Translations under genes and position numbers: made by a program
Part shown: positions 5,930-11,390 of the stretch, in pieces
Numbering within the stretch: position 1 is the stretch's first letter
Layout of the letters: every line of letters starts with the position of its first letter
NCBI GenBank assembly: GCA_026770585.1
Contig: MU646310.1
Location: 131,942-143,411 of the forward strand
Direction: 5' to 3'
Length of the DNA: 11,470 bases
From: Baffinella frigidus
Taxonomy: Eukaryota > Cryptophyceae > Cryptomonadales > Baffinellaceae
The notes under the pieces: model-generated
Databases searched by the model: none
What the model was told of the DNA's origin: nothing
The model's input: the letters and a program-made list of their open reading frames with translations, nothing else

Positions 5930-5978
5930 TGTGAGAAACCTGGGGTCAGTCAGGCGTCTTTCTCGCTCTTTTGAGCAG

Positions 5979-6075
5979 GTGCGAAACCCAGGGTTGCTCC
6001 GCGATCGGGTGGAGAAGCAGCTTCAAGAAGCCCAGACCCTTCCGGTACACCACCAAAACGCGTTTTTGCCCCGTG
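5979..6075 (+). pseudogene. Exon C copy 3, best
   Basis: Acceptor CTTTTGAGCAG, then VRNPGLLRDRVEKQLQEAQ followed by TLPVHHQNAFLPRG, with a strong donor G|GTGAGT at 6076. In FAD synthases the residues following exon B's segment are TV-R/P-NP-A/S-L. Exon B ends in ...IDT and exon C starts VRNPGLL, so the junction is what the family predicts. The rest (VEKQLQEAQ, charged, probably helical) has no counterpart I can recall in short FAD synthases and may be an insertion. Confidence 0.6.
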
Positions 6076-6121
6076 GTGAGTTTCATTGGATGCACGCTTG
6101 AAAGTTACAAGCCGTCTATTG

Positions 6122-6171
6122 TCCCCCATAGGAAAACGCTAGGACCCTAGGGGTTTTCTACCGTAGGGGGA
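6122..6171. repeat. CCGTAGG-type hairpin
   Basis: TCCCCCATAGGAAAACGCTA pairs imperfectly with the segment ending in GTTTTCTACCGTAGGGGGA. It shares the CCTAGG/CCGTAGG vocabulary of families A and D. A sister hairpin lies at 6350-6397, after the next exon C copy. Confidence 0.7.
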
Positions 6172-6193
6172 GCGAATCCCGACGCTCCTGAGA

Positions 6194-6304
6194 ATCCCAG
6201 GGTTGCTCCGCGACCGGGTGAAGAAACAGCTTCAAGAAGCTCAGACCCTCCCGGTACGCCACCAAAACGCCTGGACCAGCTCAAACCGCATTTTCGACCT
6301 GTAG
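6194..6304 (+). pseudogene. Exon C copy 4
   Basis: In frame it reads IPGLLRDRVKKQLQEAQ and then TLPVRHQNAW, continuing to a stop at 6302 where copy 3 has its donor. The acceptor is lost. The following TCATTGGATG and CAAGCCGTCTATTG are also duplicated from the intron after copy 3, so the repeat unit is exon plus intron, about 215 bp. Confidence 0.6.
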
Positions 6305-6349
6305 TAATTGTCATTGGATGTACATGTTTTGTACAAGCCGTCTATTGAC

Positions 6350-6397
6350 TCCCGTAGGAGGACCCTAGGTCCCTAGGGGTTTCCTACCGTAGGGTCC
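6350..6397. repeat. CCGTAGG-type hairpin, second copy
   Basis: CTCCCGTAGGAGGACCCTAG pairs imperfectly with CTAGGGGTTTCCTACCGTAG. Its position relative to exon C copy 4 is the same as that of 6122-6171 relative to copy 3. Confidence 0.7.
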
Positions 6398-6417
6398 TGG
6401 GCACGAAGACGCTTCCG

Positions 6418-6475
6418 GGAAACCCGGGGCTGCTCCGCGATCGGGTGGAGAAGCAGCGCGAGGAAGCACAGGCTT
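6418..6475 (+). pseudogene. Exon C copy 5, cut by a foldback
   Basis: In frame it reads GNPGLLRDRVEKQREEAQ. It has no acceptor and is interrupted at 6476 by the inverted end of the next foldback. Confidence 0.55.
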
Positions 6476-6687
6476 CCACTCGAGGCTAGAAGTGTGACTA
6501 TTCTAAAACAGGGATTCGTGTACAAGTGATGGGGGGAAAAGAGGTGTGTAGTAATTTTCATACAAATAGGGGCGTTTGGTCACGTACCTGCGGGATATAC
6601 CGCAGGTACGTGACCAAACCTGCCCGTGACTGGTACTAAATTTAACAACCCCACATGTAAAATGGTCTCCTTTCTAGCCTCGAGTGG
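6476..6687. mobile_element. Foldback with perfect central palindrome
   Basis: Outer 16-bp arms CCACTCGAGGCTAGAA (6476-6491) and its exact complement (6672-6687). In the centre, 6574-6593 and 6600-6619 form a perfect 20-bp stem with a 6-base loop (GTTTGGTCACGTACCTGCGG). The sequence between outer and inner arms pairs poorly, so this may be a nested pair. It interrupts exon C copy 5. Confidence 0.85.
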
Positions 6688-6800
6688 TTCTGGGATAGTC
6701 CCTCTCCACCCTCGAATGAAATTCATTGGATACCGATAAAATCGCGAAATCGTGTGTGTTGGATGCCCGTGAAATCCCGAGATGCGCGAAATGCTACAAC
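6688..6800 (+). other. Spacer with an exon-like string
   Basis: ATTCATTGGATAC near 6720 resembles the intron text after exon C copies. GATGCGCGAAATGCTACAAC at 6781-6800 is repeated in the exon-like piece at 7166-7207 (EMREMLQ). Otherwise nothing is seen. Confidence 0.45.
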
Positions 6801-6840
6801 TTCTCTCTCTCTCTCTCTCGCTCTCGCTCTCTCTCTCTCG

Positions 6841-6887
<47 letters not shown>
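6801..6887. repeat. CT microsatellite
   Basis: About 87 bp of (CT)n with a few CG interruptions. The Ser/Leu/Arg- and Glu/Arg-rich reading frames across it on both strands are artefacts. Confidence 0.97.
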
Positions 6888-6889
<2 letters not shown>

Positions 6890-7025
6890 GCTGGGCAGGA
6901 GGTCTTGCATCTCACCCCTTGACACTACGCTCTGGAGAGTTTGCGCCAGTTTGCAACACGCATCGACCCTACACCCTCAGCCTACCCTCGAGAACTGAAC
7001 CTTGTAGCCACCTTCCGCGTGCTAC
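6888..7025. other. Spacer, nothing recognised
   Basis: No repeat arms, exon match or RNA gene was found between the microsatellite and the next family B element. Confidence 0.5.
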
Positions 7026-7166
7026 CCACACAGTGGGCTACGAGGGTTTCGTTGACCCCGGATTCCGGGGTGTTACGTGACCAATTTGCATTAGAAAAAT
7101 CCTTCAAGTTAATTGTCTTCAGGTAATTTGACTTTGATGATGAAAGGTTCGTAGTCCACCGTGTGG
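7026..7166 (+). mobile_element. MITE family B copy 2
   Basis: Inverted ends CCACACAGTGGGCT and AGTCCACCGTGTGG. The interior aligns with 5117-5253. The internal CCCCGGATTCCGGGG is a small perfect hairpin not present in copy 1. Confidence 0.8.
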
Positions 7167-7207
7167 ATGACGAAATGCGCGAAATGCTACAACATCCCGA
7201 GGGAACA
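7166..7207 (+). pseudogene. Unidentified exon-like piece
   Basis: In frame it reads DDEMREMLQHPEGT, followed by GTAAGC, a good donor. Half of it is duplicated at 6781-6800. It starts flush against a family B element. The PEG motif recalls the MoCF-type domain that some FAD synthases carry, but the stretch is too short to claim that. Confidence 0.35.
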
Positions 7208-7233
7208 GTAAGCGAACGCCATCGCGCGAGCCA

Positions 7234-7387
7234 CCACACAGCGGAGTTCGAAGGGATTTCGAAGGCGATAAGACCTAGGACCTGACGGTAGGCAACCCGT
7301 AGGGGCATAGGGGGGTTCCTACGGATAAGGTAACGGAAACTTGGGCACTGAGTGCCCGAAAATATATTTTTGTAGCCCTCTGTGTGG
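7234..7387 (+). mobile_element. MITE family A copy 3
   Basis: Ends CCACACAGCGGAGTTCG and GTAGCCCTCTGTGTGG. The core 7265-7341 matches copy 1. The palindrome CGGGCACTGAGTGCCCG has one change (T for the first C). Confidence 0.85.
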
Positions 7388-7461
7388 TAGGGGCGGGTGA
7401 AGAGACCAGCACCTCTCCACCCTCCAGAAACCGCTTCTTGAAAAATTGTGGCTGTACTGAA
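7388..7461. other. Spacer
   Basis: CGGGTGAAGAGACCAGCACC resembles the middle of exon C (CGGGTGGAGAAGCAGC) but is too diverged to call. Confidence 0.35.
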
Positions 7462-7498
7462 ACCTCTCGGAGGTTCCGGGGGTGCGTGCAATTTCATC
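7462..7498 (+). repeat. 37-bp direct repeat, left copy
   Basis: Identical to 7655-7691 (ACCTCTCGGAGGTTCCGGGG...). The two copies flank foldback F1 and overlap its left end by 8 bp. Confidence 0.95.
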
Positions 7499-7650
7499 CG
7501 GTCAGGTATTTGATTTAAATGGTTCGGAGTCCCCCGAATGCACGAAATTTACTACACGTTTGATCATACTAGTAATAATAAGGGCAGGACGTGACAAATG
7601 TGTAGGAGGGACTCCGAACCATTTAAATCAAATACCTGACCGGATCAAAT
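7491..7650. mobile_element. Foldback family F copy 1
   Basis: The arms begin ATTTCATCCGGTCAGGTATT and run about 45 bp with two or three mismatches. The interior holds TTGATCATACTAGTAATAAT, shared with the copy at 7914 and the fragment near 8098. Confidence 0.9.
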
Positions 7651-7654
7651 TAGG

Positions 7655-7691
7655 ACCTCTCGGAGGTTCCGGGGGTGCGTGCAATTTCATC
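7655..7691 (+). repeat. 37-bp direct repeat, right copy
   Basis: Exact copy of 7462-7498, starting 4 bp beyond the right arm of F1. Confidence 0.95.
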
Positions 7692-7827
7692 TCGGACCAT
7701 ACCAGAATCTGTCCTGATGAAAAGGCGTAAGATAGCGTCATTTGATGCCTAAAATAGCATATACACCCTTATCTTCCGCGTGGGGAGCCTAAGATAGCGG
7801 GACAGAATCTGTCTTGGTCCGAAATTA
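7692..7827. mobile_element. Foldback containing dispersed 90-bp repeat copy 2
   Basis: TCGGACCA at 7692 is inverted as TGGTCCGA at 7815-7822, with the related AGAATCTGTCC/GGACAGAATCTGT just inside. The right part (7738-7827) is the same 90-bp repeat as 739-828. Confidence 0.75.
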
Positions 7828-7913
7828 CATTAGGACGGGTAGGCCCATACAGGTTTCGAAAACATCTTGGTGTGCCATCTCGAGGGGTACACACTTATCT
7901 GAGAGAATGTATT
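7828..7913. other. Spacer, nothing recognised
   Basis: No element arms or exon match seen. Confidence 0.5.
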
Positions 7914-8078
7914 AATTTCATCCGGTCAGGTATTTGATTTGAATGGTTCGGAGTCCCATTTACTACACGTTTGATCATACTTGTAATAATAAGGGCTGGA
8001 CGTGACAAACGTGTAGTAAATTTTGTTCATTCGGGGGACTCCGAACCATTTAAATCAAATACCTGACCGGATGAAATT
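7914..8078. mobile_element. Foldback family F copy 2
   Basis: Arms AATTTCATCCGGTCAGGTAT and its complement. The inner stem ATTTACTACACGTTTG / CAAACGTGTAGTAAAT is near perfect, making the whole 165 bp a nested palindrome. Confidence 0.92.
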
Positions 8079-8097
8079 CAAGCCTTTTTGCCAACGA

Positions 8098-8150
8098 AAA
8101 TCACTGCACAATTGGATCATACTAGTAATGGTAAAGAATTGTGTAGTTTA
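8098..8150. repeat. Fragment of family F centre
   Basis: ATTGGATCATACTAGTAATG and GAATTGTGTAGTTTACTA correspond to the central part of family F without its outer arms. Confidence 0.6.
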
Positions 8151-8153
8151 CTA

Positions 8154-8229
8154 CGCCCCCCCGGAAATCTTACGGGCAATTTTCGTAGGGGGGTGTCAAA
8201 ATTTACCTGTAAAATTGGGGGGAGGGGCG
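8154..8229. mobile_element. Foldback family G copy 1 (76 bp)
   Basis: C-run/G-run arms: CGCCCCCCCGGAAATCTTAC against GTAAAATTGGGGGGAGGGGC. Matches 8881-8956 along the full 76 bp in the same orientation. Confidence 0.85.
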
Positions 8230-8276
8230 AATTTGTGGGAAATTAATTTTTATTGGCAGGAAAGGCTTCAATTAAT
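8230..8276. other. Short AT-rich spacer
   Basis: Nothing recognised. Confidence 0.5.
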
Positions 8277-8302
8277 ACATTCTTTGAGATGAACACCCTG
8301 GG
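8277..8302 (+). repeat. 26-bp direct repeat, left copy
   Basis: ACATTCTTTGAGATGAACAC plus CCTGGG. Repeated with one change at 8470-8495, directly on the other side of foldback D3. Confidence 0.92.
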
Positions 8303-8470
8303 TTAATAGGGTAACGGCCTGAAAATGGGGTAGTTAGGCCTACGGGATTGCCTAGGACCTCCTACCGTAGGCCGAGACTTTTTGGTCCCAGGATCCCTCG
8401 GCCTACGGTAGGAGGTCCTAGGCAATGCCGTATGCCTAACTACCCCATTTTCAGGCCGTTACCCTATGAA
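8303..8470. mobile_element. Foldback family D copy 3 (168 bp)
   Basis: Ends TTAATAGGGTAACGGCC and GGCCGTTACCCTATGAA. The most perfect palindrome of the family, with matching arms CTGAAAATGGGGTAGTTAGG and its complement. The loop is GACTTTTTGGTC. Confidence 0.93.
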
Positions 8471-8495
8471 CATTCTCTGAGATGAACACCCTGGG
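8470..8495 (+). repeat. 26-bp direct repeat, right copy
   Basis: Copy of 8277-8302 with one substitution (TTCTC for TTCTT). Confidence 0.92.
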
Positions 8496-8677
8496 AGCTG
8501 CCCCAACCTAATGTTTATCCATTTCTATGGAGCGCTACGCAGAGGGGGGGTACACCTCCAAGTCTCGAGACTGCAGACCAGGATACTTTCAAACCCCCTC
8601 TCGAGACTGCGCACTAGGATACGTTTGAAACCACTTTGGGTTCTGCCCCAACCCAATTTCTATCCCGGCCTTTCCCG
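8496..8677. repeat. Diverged tandem repeats
   Basis: TCTCGAGACTGCAGACCAGG at 8563 and TCTCGAGACTGCGCACTAGG at 8600 begin two 34-bp direct repeats. CTGCCCCAACCTAATG and CTGCCCCAACCCAATT are a second pair (near 8498 and 8643). The reading frame across here has no recognisable domain. Confidence 0.6.
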
Positions 8678-8681
8678 GCAG

Positions 8682-8846
8682 GATCACACCCCGGCAGGAT
8701 TGCACCCCGCCGGAGGCTTGTCAGGTCCTCCTCCAGTTGAGGGACGAGCTGATAAGGTACAGGTTGTGAGGCTCGACAGGATACTTAAGAACGTCAAGCG
8801 GGCATCTCGTGAGAGGAGTTTCCCGATTAATATCTCGGTTTTCTAG
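8682..8846 (+). pseudogene. Diverged exon E-like copies with open frame
   Basis: CCGGCAG|GATCACACCCCGG and CCGGCAG|GATTGCACCCCG repeat the acceptor and first codons of exon E. The second continues in an open frame to a stop near 8846, including RADKVQVVRLDRILKNVKRA, which looks protein-like, but I do not recognise it. It could be a different exon or chance. Confidence 0.35.
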
Positions 8847-8859
8847 CTCTTCCCCAGTT

Positions 8860-8876
8860 GATTTGGGCTCACCATC
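8860..8876 (+). repeat. 17-bp direct repeat, left copy
   Basis: GATTTGGGCTCACCATC, repeated exactly at 8967-8983, flanking foldback G2. Confidence 0.9.
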
Positions 8877-8966
8877 GATTCGCCCCCCCCGAAATTTTAC
8901 CGGCGATTTTCGTAGGGGGGTGTCAGAATTTACCTGTAAAATTGGGGGGAGGGGCGAATTTATGGG
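8877..8966. mobile_element. Foldback family G copy 2
   Basis: The core 8881-8956 matches G1. GATTCGCC at the left and GGCGAATTT at the right extend the arms. It sits precisely between two 17-bp direct repeats. Confidence 0.88.
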
Positions 8967-8983
8967 GATTTGGGCTCACCATC
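8967..8983 (+). repeat. 17-bp direct repeat, right copy
   Basis: Exact copy of 8860-8876. Confidence 0.9.
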
Positions 8984-9052
8984 ACCCCAAGTGGGACACA
9001 GCTAGGTGTTGTTGCAGGAGTTTTCAGATTAATGTCTCGGTTCTCTCGGCAG

Positions 9053-9080
9053 GATTATACCCCGGAGCGGGCGCCGCGTT
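9053..9080 (+). pseudogene. Exon E copy 1, interrupted by foldback H
   Basis: After acceptor TCTCTCGGCAG the frame reads DYTPERAPR and then a stop; element H begins at 9081. The preceding 50 bp (TGTTGTTGCAGGAG, then TTTTCAGATTAATGTCTCGG) are repeated before the copy at 9541. Confidence 0.55.
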
Positions 9081-9266
9081 AGAGCTATTCCGGTAGGACT
9101 TGTCGCGTTTTCGATTTCGAGACTTTGAGACTTGGAGACTTCATTTGTACCATGAGATTTGCAACGGTGTGTTTTAAAACGTTTTACGCCCTTGAAAACC
9201 TTTTTGAAGTCTGAAATCTTGAAATCTCGAAGTCGAAAACGCGACAAGTCCTACCGGAATAGCTCT
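9081..9266. mobile_element. Foldback H
   Basis: The first 34 bp (AGAGCTATTCCGGTAGGACT, then TGTCGCGTTTTCGA) are exactly inverted at the right end, and the arms continue imperfectly to about 60 bp. It splits exon E copy 1: GCGTTAGAG at its left edge and GAGTAGTTTCCC beyond its right edge correspond to the continuous GCGCTAGAGGAGTTTCCC at 9463-9480. Confidence 0.9.
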
Positions 9267-9280
9267 ACAAAGAGCTTGTT

Positions 9281-9436
9281 CGAGTAGTTTCCCATTTGAT
9301 GTCTCTGTATGTTTTAGGGGTGTGTTCCGCTGAATATCTCGGCCTTTCGATGCCTATGTATGTGTTAGGGGTGTTTCCGCTGAATATCTCGGGTTTCCTC
9401 TAAACATCTCGGTTTTCCGTCCACTGAATATCTCGG
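9281..9436 (+). repeat. Diverged 50-bp tandem units with ATCTCGG motif
   Basis: Two units share GTATGT, TTAGGGGTGT, TTCCGCTGAATATCTCGG. The motif ATATCTCGG or close variants recurs near 8831, 9032, 9340, 9390, 9404, 9428, 9488 and 9520, always upstream of exon E acceptors. It is probably duplicated intron-end sequence. Confidence 0.65.
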
Positions 9437-9439
9437 CAG

Positions 9440-9480
9440 GATTACACCCCGGAGCGGACATCGCGCTAGAGGAGTTTCCC
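9440..9480 (+). pseudogene. Exon E copy 2
   Basis: After ATCTCGGCAG the frame reads DYTPERTSR and then a stop, continuing GAGGAGTTTCCC. This is the uninterrupted version of the site hit by foldback H. Confidence 0.55.
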
Positions 9481-9540
9481 GATTCATATCTCGGTGTTGT
9501 TACAGGATTTTTCAGATTAATGTCTCGTTTTTTTCGGCAG

Positions 9541-9603
9541 GATTACACCCCGGAGCGTGTAACGGCGTCGCGTTACGAAGAGCTGACCCGCGAGAACATT
9601 GCG
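9541..9603 (+). pseudogene. Exon E, best copy
   Basis: A 63-bp phase-0 candidate: acceptor TTTTTTTCGGCAG, then DYTPERVTASRYEEL and TRENIA, then GTAGTC as donor. It is charged and has no motif I can name. Its position between exon C and exon D suggests the same gene, but short FAD synthases have no such segment that I recall. Several 3'-half copies (GAAAACATTGCGGTTGCC) follow at 9898 and 10065. Confidence 0.45.
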
Positions 9604-9616
9604 GTAGTCCCCCTCC

Positions 9617-9797
9617 CCACACGAGGCTATCCATGCGAACAGATTCATAAGTTAATTATTGGAGTATTGCCCAGGAAACACGCCAAAAGTCAGCATTTGA
9701 TCACGTTTTCGCACGGACATCCGTACGGAAACGTGATCATTTCCCCACAAATTTTAAAATGTCTTTTTTTTCTGTTCGCATGGATAGCCTCGTGTGG
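9617..9797 (+). mobile_element. MITE family C copy 2 (181 bp)
   Basis: Perfect ends CCACACGAGGCTATCCATGC and its complement, extending through GAACAGA. Same length as copy 1 and in the opposite orientation. The centre is a second palindrome, GATCACGTTTTCGCACGGAC against its partner CCGTACGGAAACGTGATC. Confidence 0.93.
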
Positions 9798-10044
9798 TAC
9801 CCTCCCTCCCGGCCAGAGTTTCCCCTATTTTTGTGGTATCAGCTACTTATCAGCAACGCACTCTCGCGCTGAACCATCCTACCAGGGCTAAGATCGGGAG
9901 AAAACATTGCGGTTGCCTCCCCCTCTACCACGCAAGAGTGTAGGGCTGACCTGGGAAAACAAGCCAGTTCACACGGAATTTGTCACAACGTTCCGAAATT
10001 TCGATTTTTCTGTGGGAAGAATGTCCACGTATGAACTTAAGAAA
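9798..10044 (+). pseudogene. Diverged exon E 3' copy and spacer
   Basis: TACCAGGGCTAAGATCGGGA followed by GAAAACATTGCGGTTGCC (9880-9916) aligns with the 3' half of exon E (TACGAAGAGCTGACCCGCGA, then GAACATTGCGG). It has an in-frame stop. GTATCAGCTACTTATCAGC at 9837-9855 is the unoccupied version of the D4 insertion site. GGAATTTGTC/GAAATTTCG near 9975 is a weak hairpin. Confidence 0.45.
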
Positions 10045-10060
10045 TAGTCGAATTCGACTA
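10045..10060. repeat. Perfect 16-bp palindrome
   Basis: TAGTCGAATTCGACTA, with no loop. Confidence 0.85.
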
Positions 10061-10190
10061 AGGAGAAAACATTGCGGTTGCCTCCCCCCCTAGGGGTCCT
10101 AGGGGGGTTCGCCTCCTTATGGGCGAGGTAGCCCTGTAGCGATGCTGTCAGATGGTGCGGCATATCTGTTCTGGTCGCTTTTATGTATGG
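10061..10190 (+). other. Exon E 3' scrap and C/G hairpin
   Basis: GGAGAAAACATTGCGGTTGC at 10062 repeats the exon E 3' end. It runs into a perfect 10-bp hairpin, CCCCCCTAGG-GGT-CCTAGGGGGG, at 10085-10107. Confidence 0.5.
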
Positions 10191-10197
10191 GGAAAGG

Positions 10198-10236
10198 TGT
10201 TGGTGGAGCTAACCAATTTTTTTAGCTCCACCAACA
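10198..10236. repeat. Perfect 15-bp hairpin before a T-run
   Basis: TGTTGGTGGAGCTAA pairs exactly with TTAGCTCCACCAACA across a 9-base loop, followed by TTTTTC. It resembles a bacterial terminator in form, but in this context a small foldback is more likely. Confidence 0.85.
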
Positions 10237-10329
10237 TTTTTCTTTCTTTGTTTCTTCGAAAAAAGCGAAAAAAATGCGGTTGCCTGCCTCCCGACCAGAG
10301 TTTCCCCAACGGTTTTCGTATCAGCTAAT
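10237..10329. other. Spacer
   Basis: ATGCGGTTGCCTGCCTCCCG is another scrap of the exon E 3' boundary. It is followed by GTATCAGCTA, the left flank of D4. Confidence 0.45.
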
Positions 10330-10500
10330 TTGATAGGGAAACGTCCTGAAAACCGGGTAGTTGGGCTTACAGTATTGCCTATGGTAGGCCGTAAGGTTCC
10401 TAGGACCTAATGTTTCATAGGACCCCGCCTAGGCCCCTACGGCCTACCGTAGGCAATACCGTAGGCTCAACTACCCGGTTTTAAGGACGTTAGCTTATGA
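10330..10500. mobile_element. Foldback family D copy 4
   Basis: Ends TGATAGGGAAACGTCC and GGACGTTAGCTTATGA. The arms contain ACCGGGTAGTT and its complement, and the interior is rich in CCGTAGG. Closest to D1. Flanks GTATCAGCTA and ACTTATCAGC join to give the empty site at 9837-9855. Confidence 0.92.
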
Positions 10501-10546
10501 ACTTATCAGCGACACACCCTAGCGCTGTACCATCGTAGAGCGGTTG
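10501..10546 (+). repeat. Duplicated flank
   Basis: ACTTATCAGCGACACACCCT and AGCGCTGTACCATC align with 9846-9879 (ACTTATCAGCAACGCACTCT, then CGCGCTGAACCATC). Confidence 0.7.
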
Positions 10547-10691
10547 CGGGAAAATTTTTGCCGATTTCAACGAGATGTTTTTCAGAATTTGTACCAGAAT
10601 CGTTTAGATGGACCGGTTTCATGTCACGTCCTGGTACAAAAGCTCTGAATTTCTGGGGGGAAATCTCATTAAAATCGGCCACGTTTTCCCG
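10547..10691. mobile_element. Foldback I (145 bp)
   Basis: Arms start CGGGAAAA and include GCCGATTTCAACGAGAT against ATCTCATTAAAATCGGC, then TTCAGAATTTGTACCAG against CTGGTACAAAAGCTCTGAA. The frames on both strands across it are artefacts of the palindrome. Confidence 0.85.
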
Positions 10692-10929
10692 AAGGCGCTC
10701 TACCAGGGCGAAGATCGGGAGTTTTTCTGATGCGTTCATCGCGGTTGCTTTCTCAACCAGATTCCGCCTTAATTTCGGTTTAAATTTATGCGGATTTGCG
10801 TGTTTTTGCACATGGAGAAACAGACACCAAACTGTACCAGGGCTGGGATCGATGATTTCCAAGAATGCCCCCCCCCTTTCATACTCTTACTCTGAAATGG
10901 ATCAGTGTGCTGACGAACAGCGTGCGCAG
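10692..10929 (+). other. Diverged exon scraps and intron-like spacer
   Basis: CTACCAGGGCGAAGATCGGG near 10700 and TACCAGGGCTGGGATCGATG near 10834 repeat the exon E-like string of 9880. From about 10860 the text leads to the first exon D acceptor (CGTGCGCAG). Confidence 0.4.
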
Positions 10930-10938
10930 ACATATAAG
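10930..10938 (+). pseudogene. Exon D start, scrap 1
   Basis: GTGCGCAG|ACATATAAG repeats the acceptor and first three codons (TYK) of exon D at 11391, then diverges into the 28-bp array. Confidence 0.45.
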
Positions 10939-10946
10939 CATGTTAC

Positions 10947-11044
10947 TCACCCTGAAGTTGACACCGTATGTTGATCACCCTGAAGTTGACACCGTATGTT
11001 AATCACCCTGAAGTTGACACCGTATGTTAATCACCCTGCAGTTG
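10947..11044. repeat. 28-bp tandem array, three and a half units
   Basis: Three units of TCACCCTGAAGTTGACACCG + TATGTTAA (first with TTGA), then a partial fourth. ACCCTGGACTTGATG near 11358 and GCCCTGAAATGGATC near 11328 are diverged relatives, so the array is intron sequence upstream of exon D acceptors. Confidence 0.93.
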
Positions 11045-11073
11045 ATGAAATGCCTGACGAAAACCGGGCGCAG

Positions 11074-11082
11074 ACATACAAT
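11074..11082 (+). pseudogene. Exon D start, scrap 2
   Basis: CCGGGCGCAG|ACATACAAT matches the boundary at 11391, then is cut by the family A element. Confidence 0.45.
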
Positions 11083-11182
11083 CCGTAAGAACCCCCCAAT
11101 GTCCCTACGGGTTGCCTACCGTAGGGTCGTAGGTCTTGTCGATTAGGGGTTATTCAAAAATCCCTTCGAAGCCCGCTGTGGG
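11083..11182 (-). mobile_element. MITE family A copy 4
   Basis: The core 11083-11151 is an inverted, diverged copy of 2527-2612. The right end, CCCTTCGAAGCCCGCTGTGG, is the A terminal repeat and the closest relative of the 28-bp array unit at 3570. The left end is missing where it meets the exon D scrap. Confidence 0.8.
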
Positions 11183-11232
11183 GTAAGTACCTGCTCGCGA
11201 AGCATCCACGAGGCGCTGCCAAAAACTAGCAG

Positions 11233-11289
11233 CTCGGCGCAGACCTCTACGAATATAAGTGGTCCGAGAGCGACCCGCCATACCGTCTT
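11233..11289 (+). pseudogene. Exon D copy, 3' portion
   Basis: After CTAGCAG the frame reads LGADLYEYKWSESDPPYRL and reaches GTAATT, a possible donor. It differs from the next copy mostly in its last third. Confidence 0.5.
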
Positions 11290-11390
11290 GTAATTACCCT
11301 GAACATGATCTGTTTTTTTGTTGATTGCCCTGAAATGGATCAGGTGTTGTGTGAGTTACCCTGGACTTGATGAGTCTTGTCTGGGCGCAG

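Noticed and set aside
6580-6998. Ser/Leu- or Glu/Arg-rich proteins around 6800
   Set aside because: Artefact of the CT microsatellite.
10198-10236. Intrinsic transcription terminator
   Set aside because: Shape fits, but the context is eukaryotic and no gene ends here. One of many foldbacks.
10506-10974. Overlapping 118- and 138-residue frames on opposite strands
   Set aside because: Both read through the palindrome at 10547-10691. Only the last codons touch an exon D scrap.
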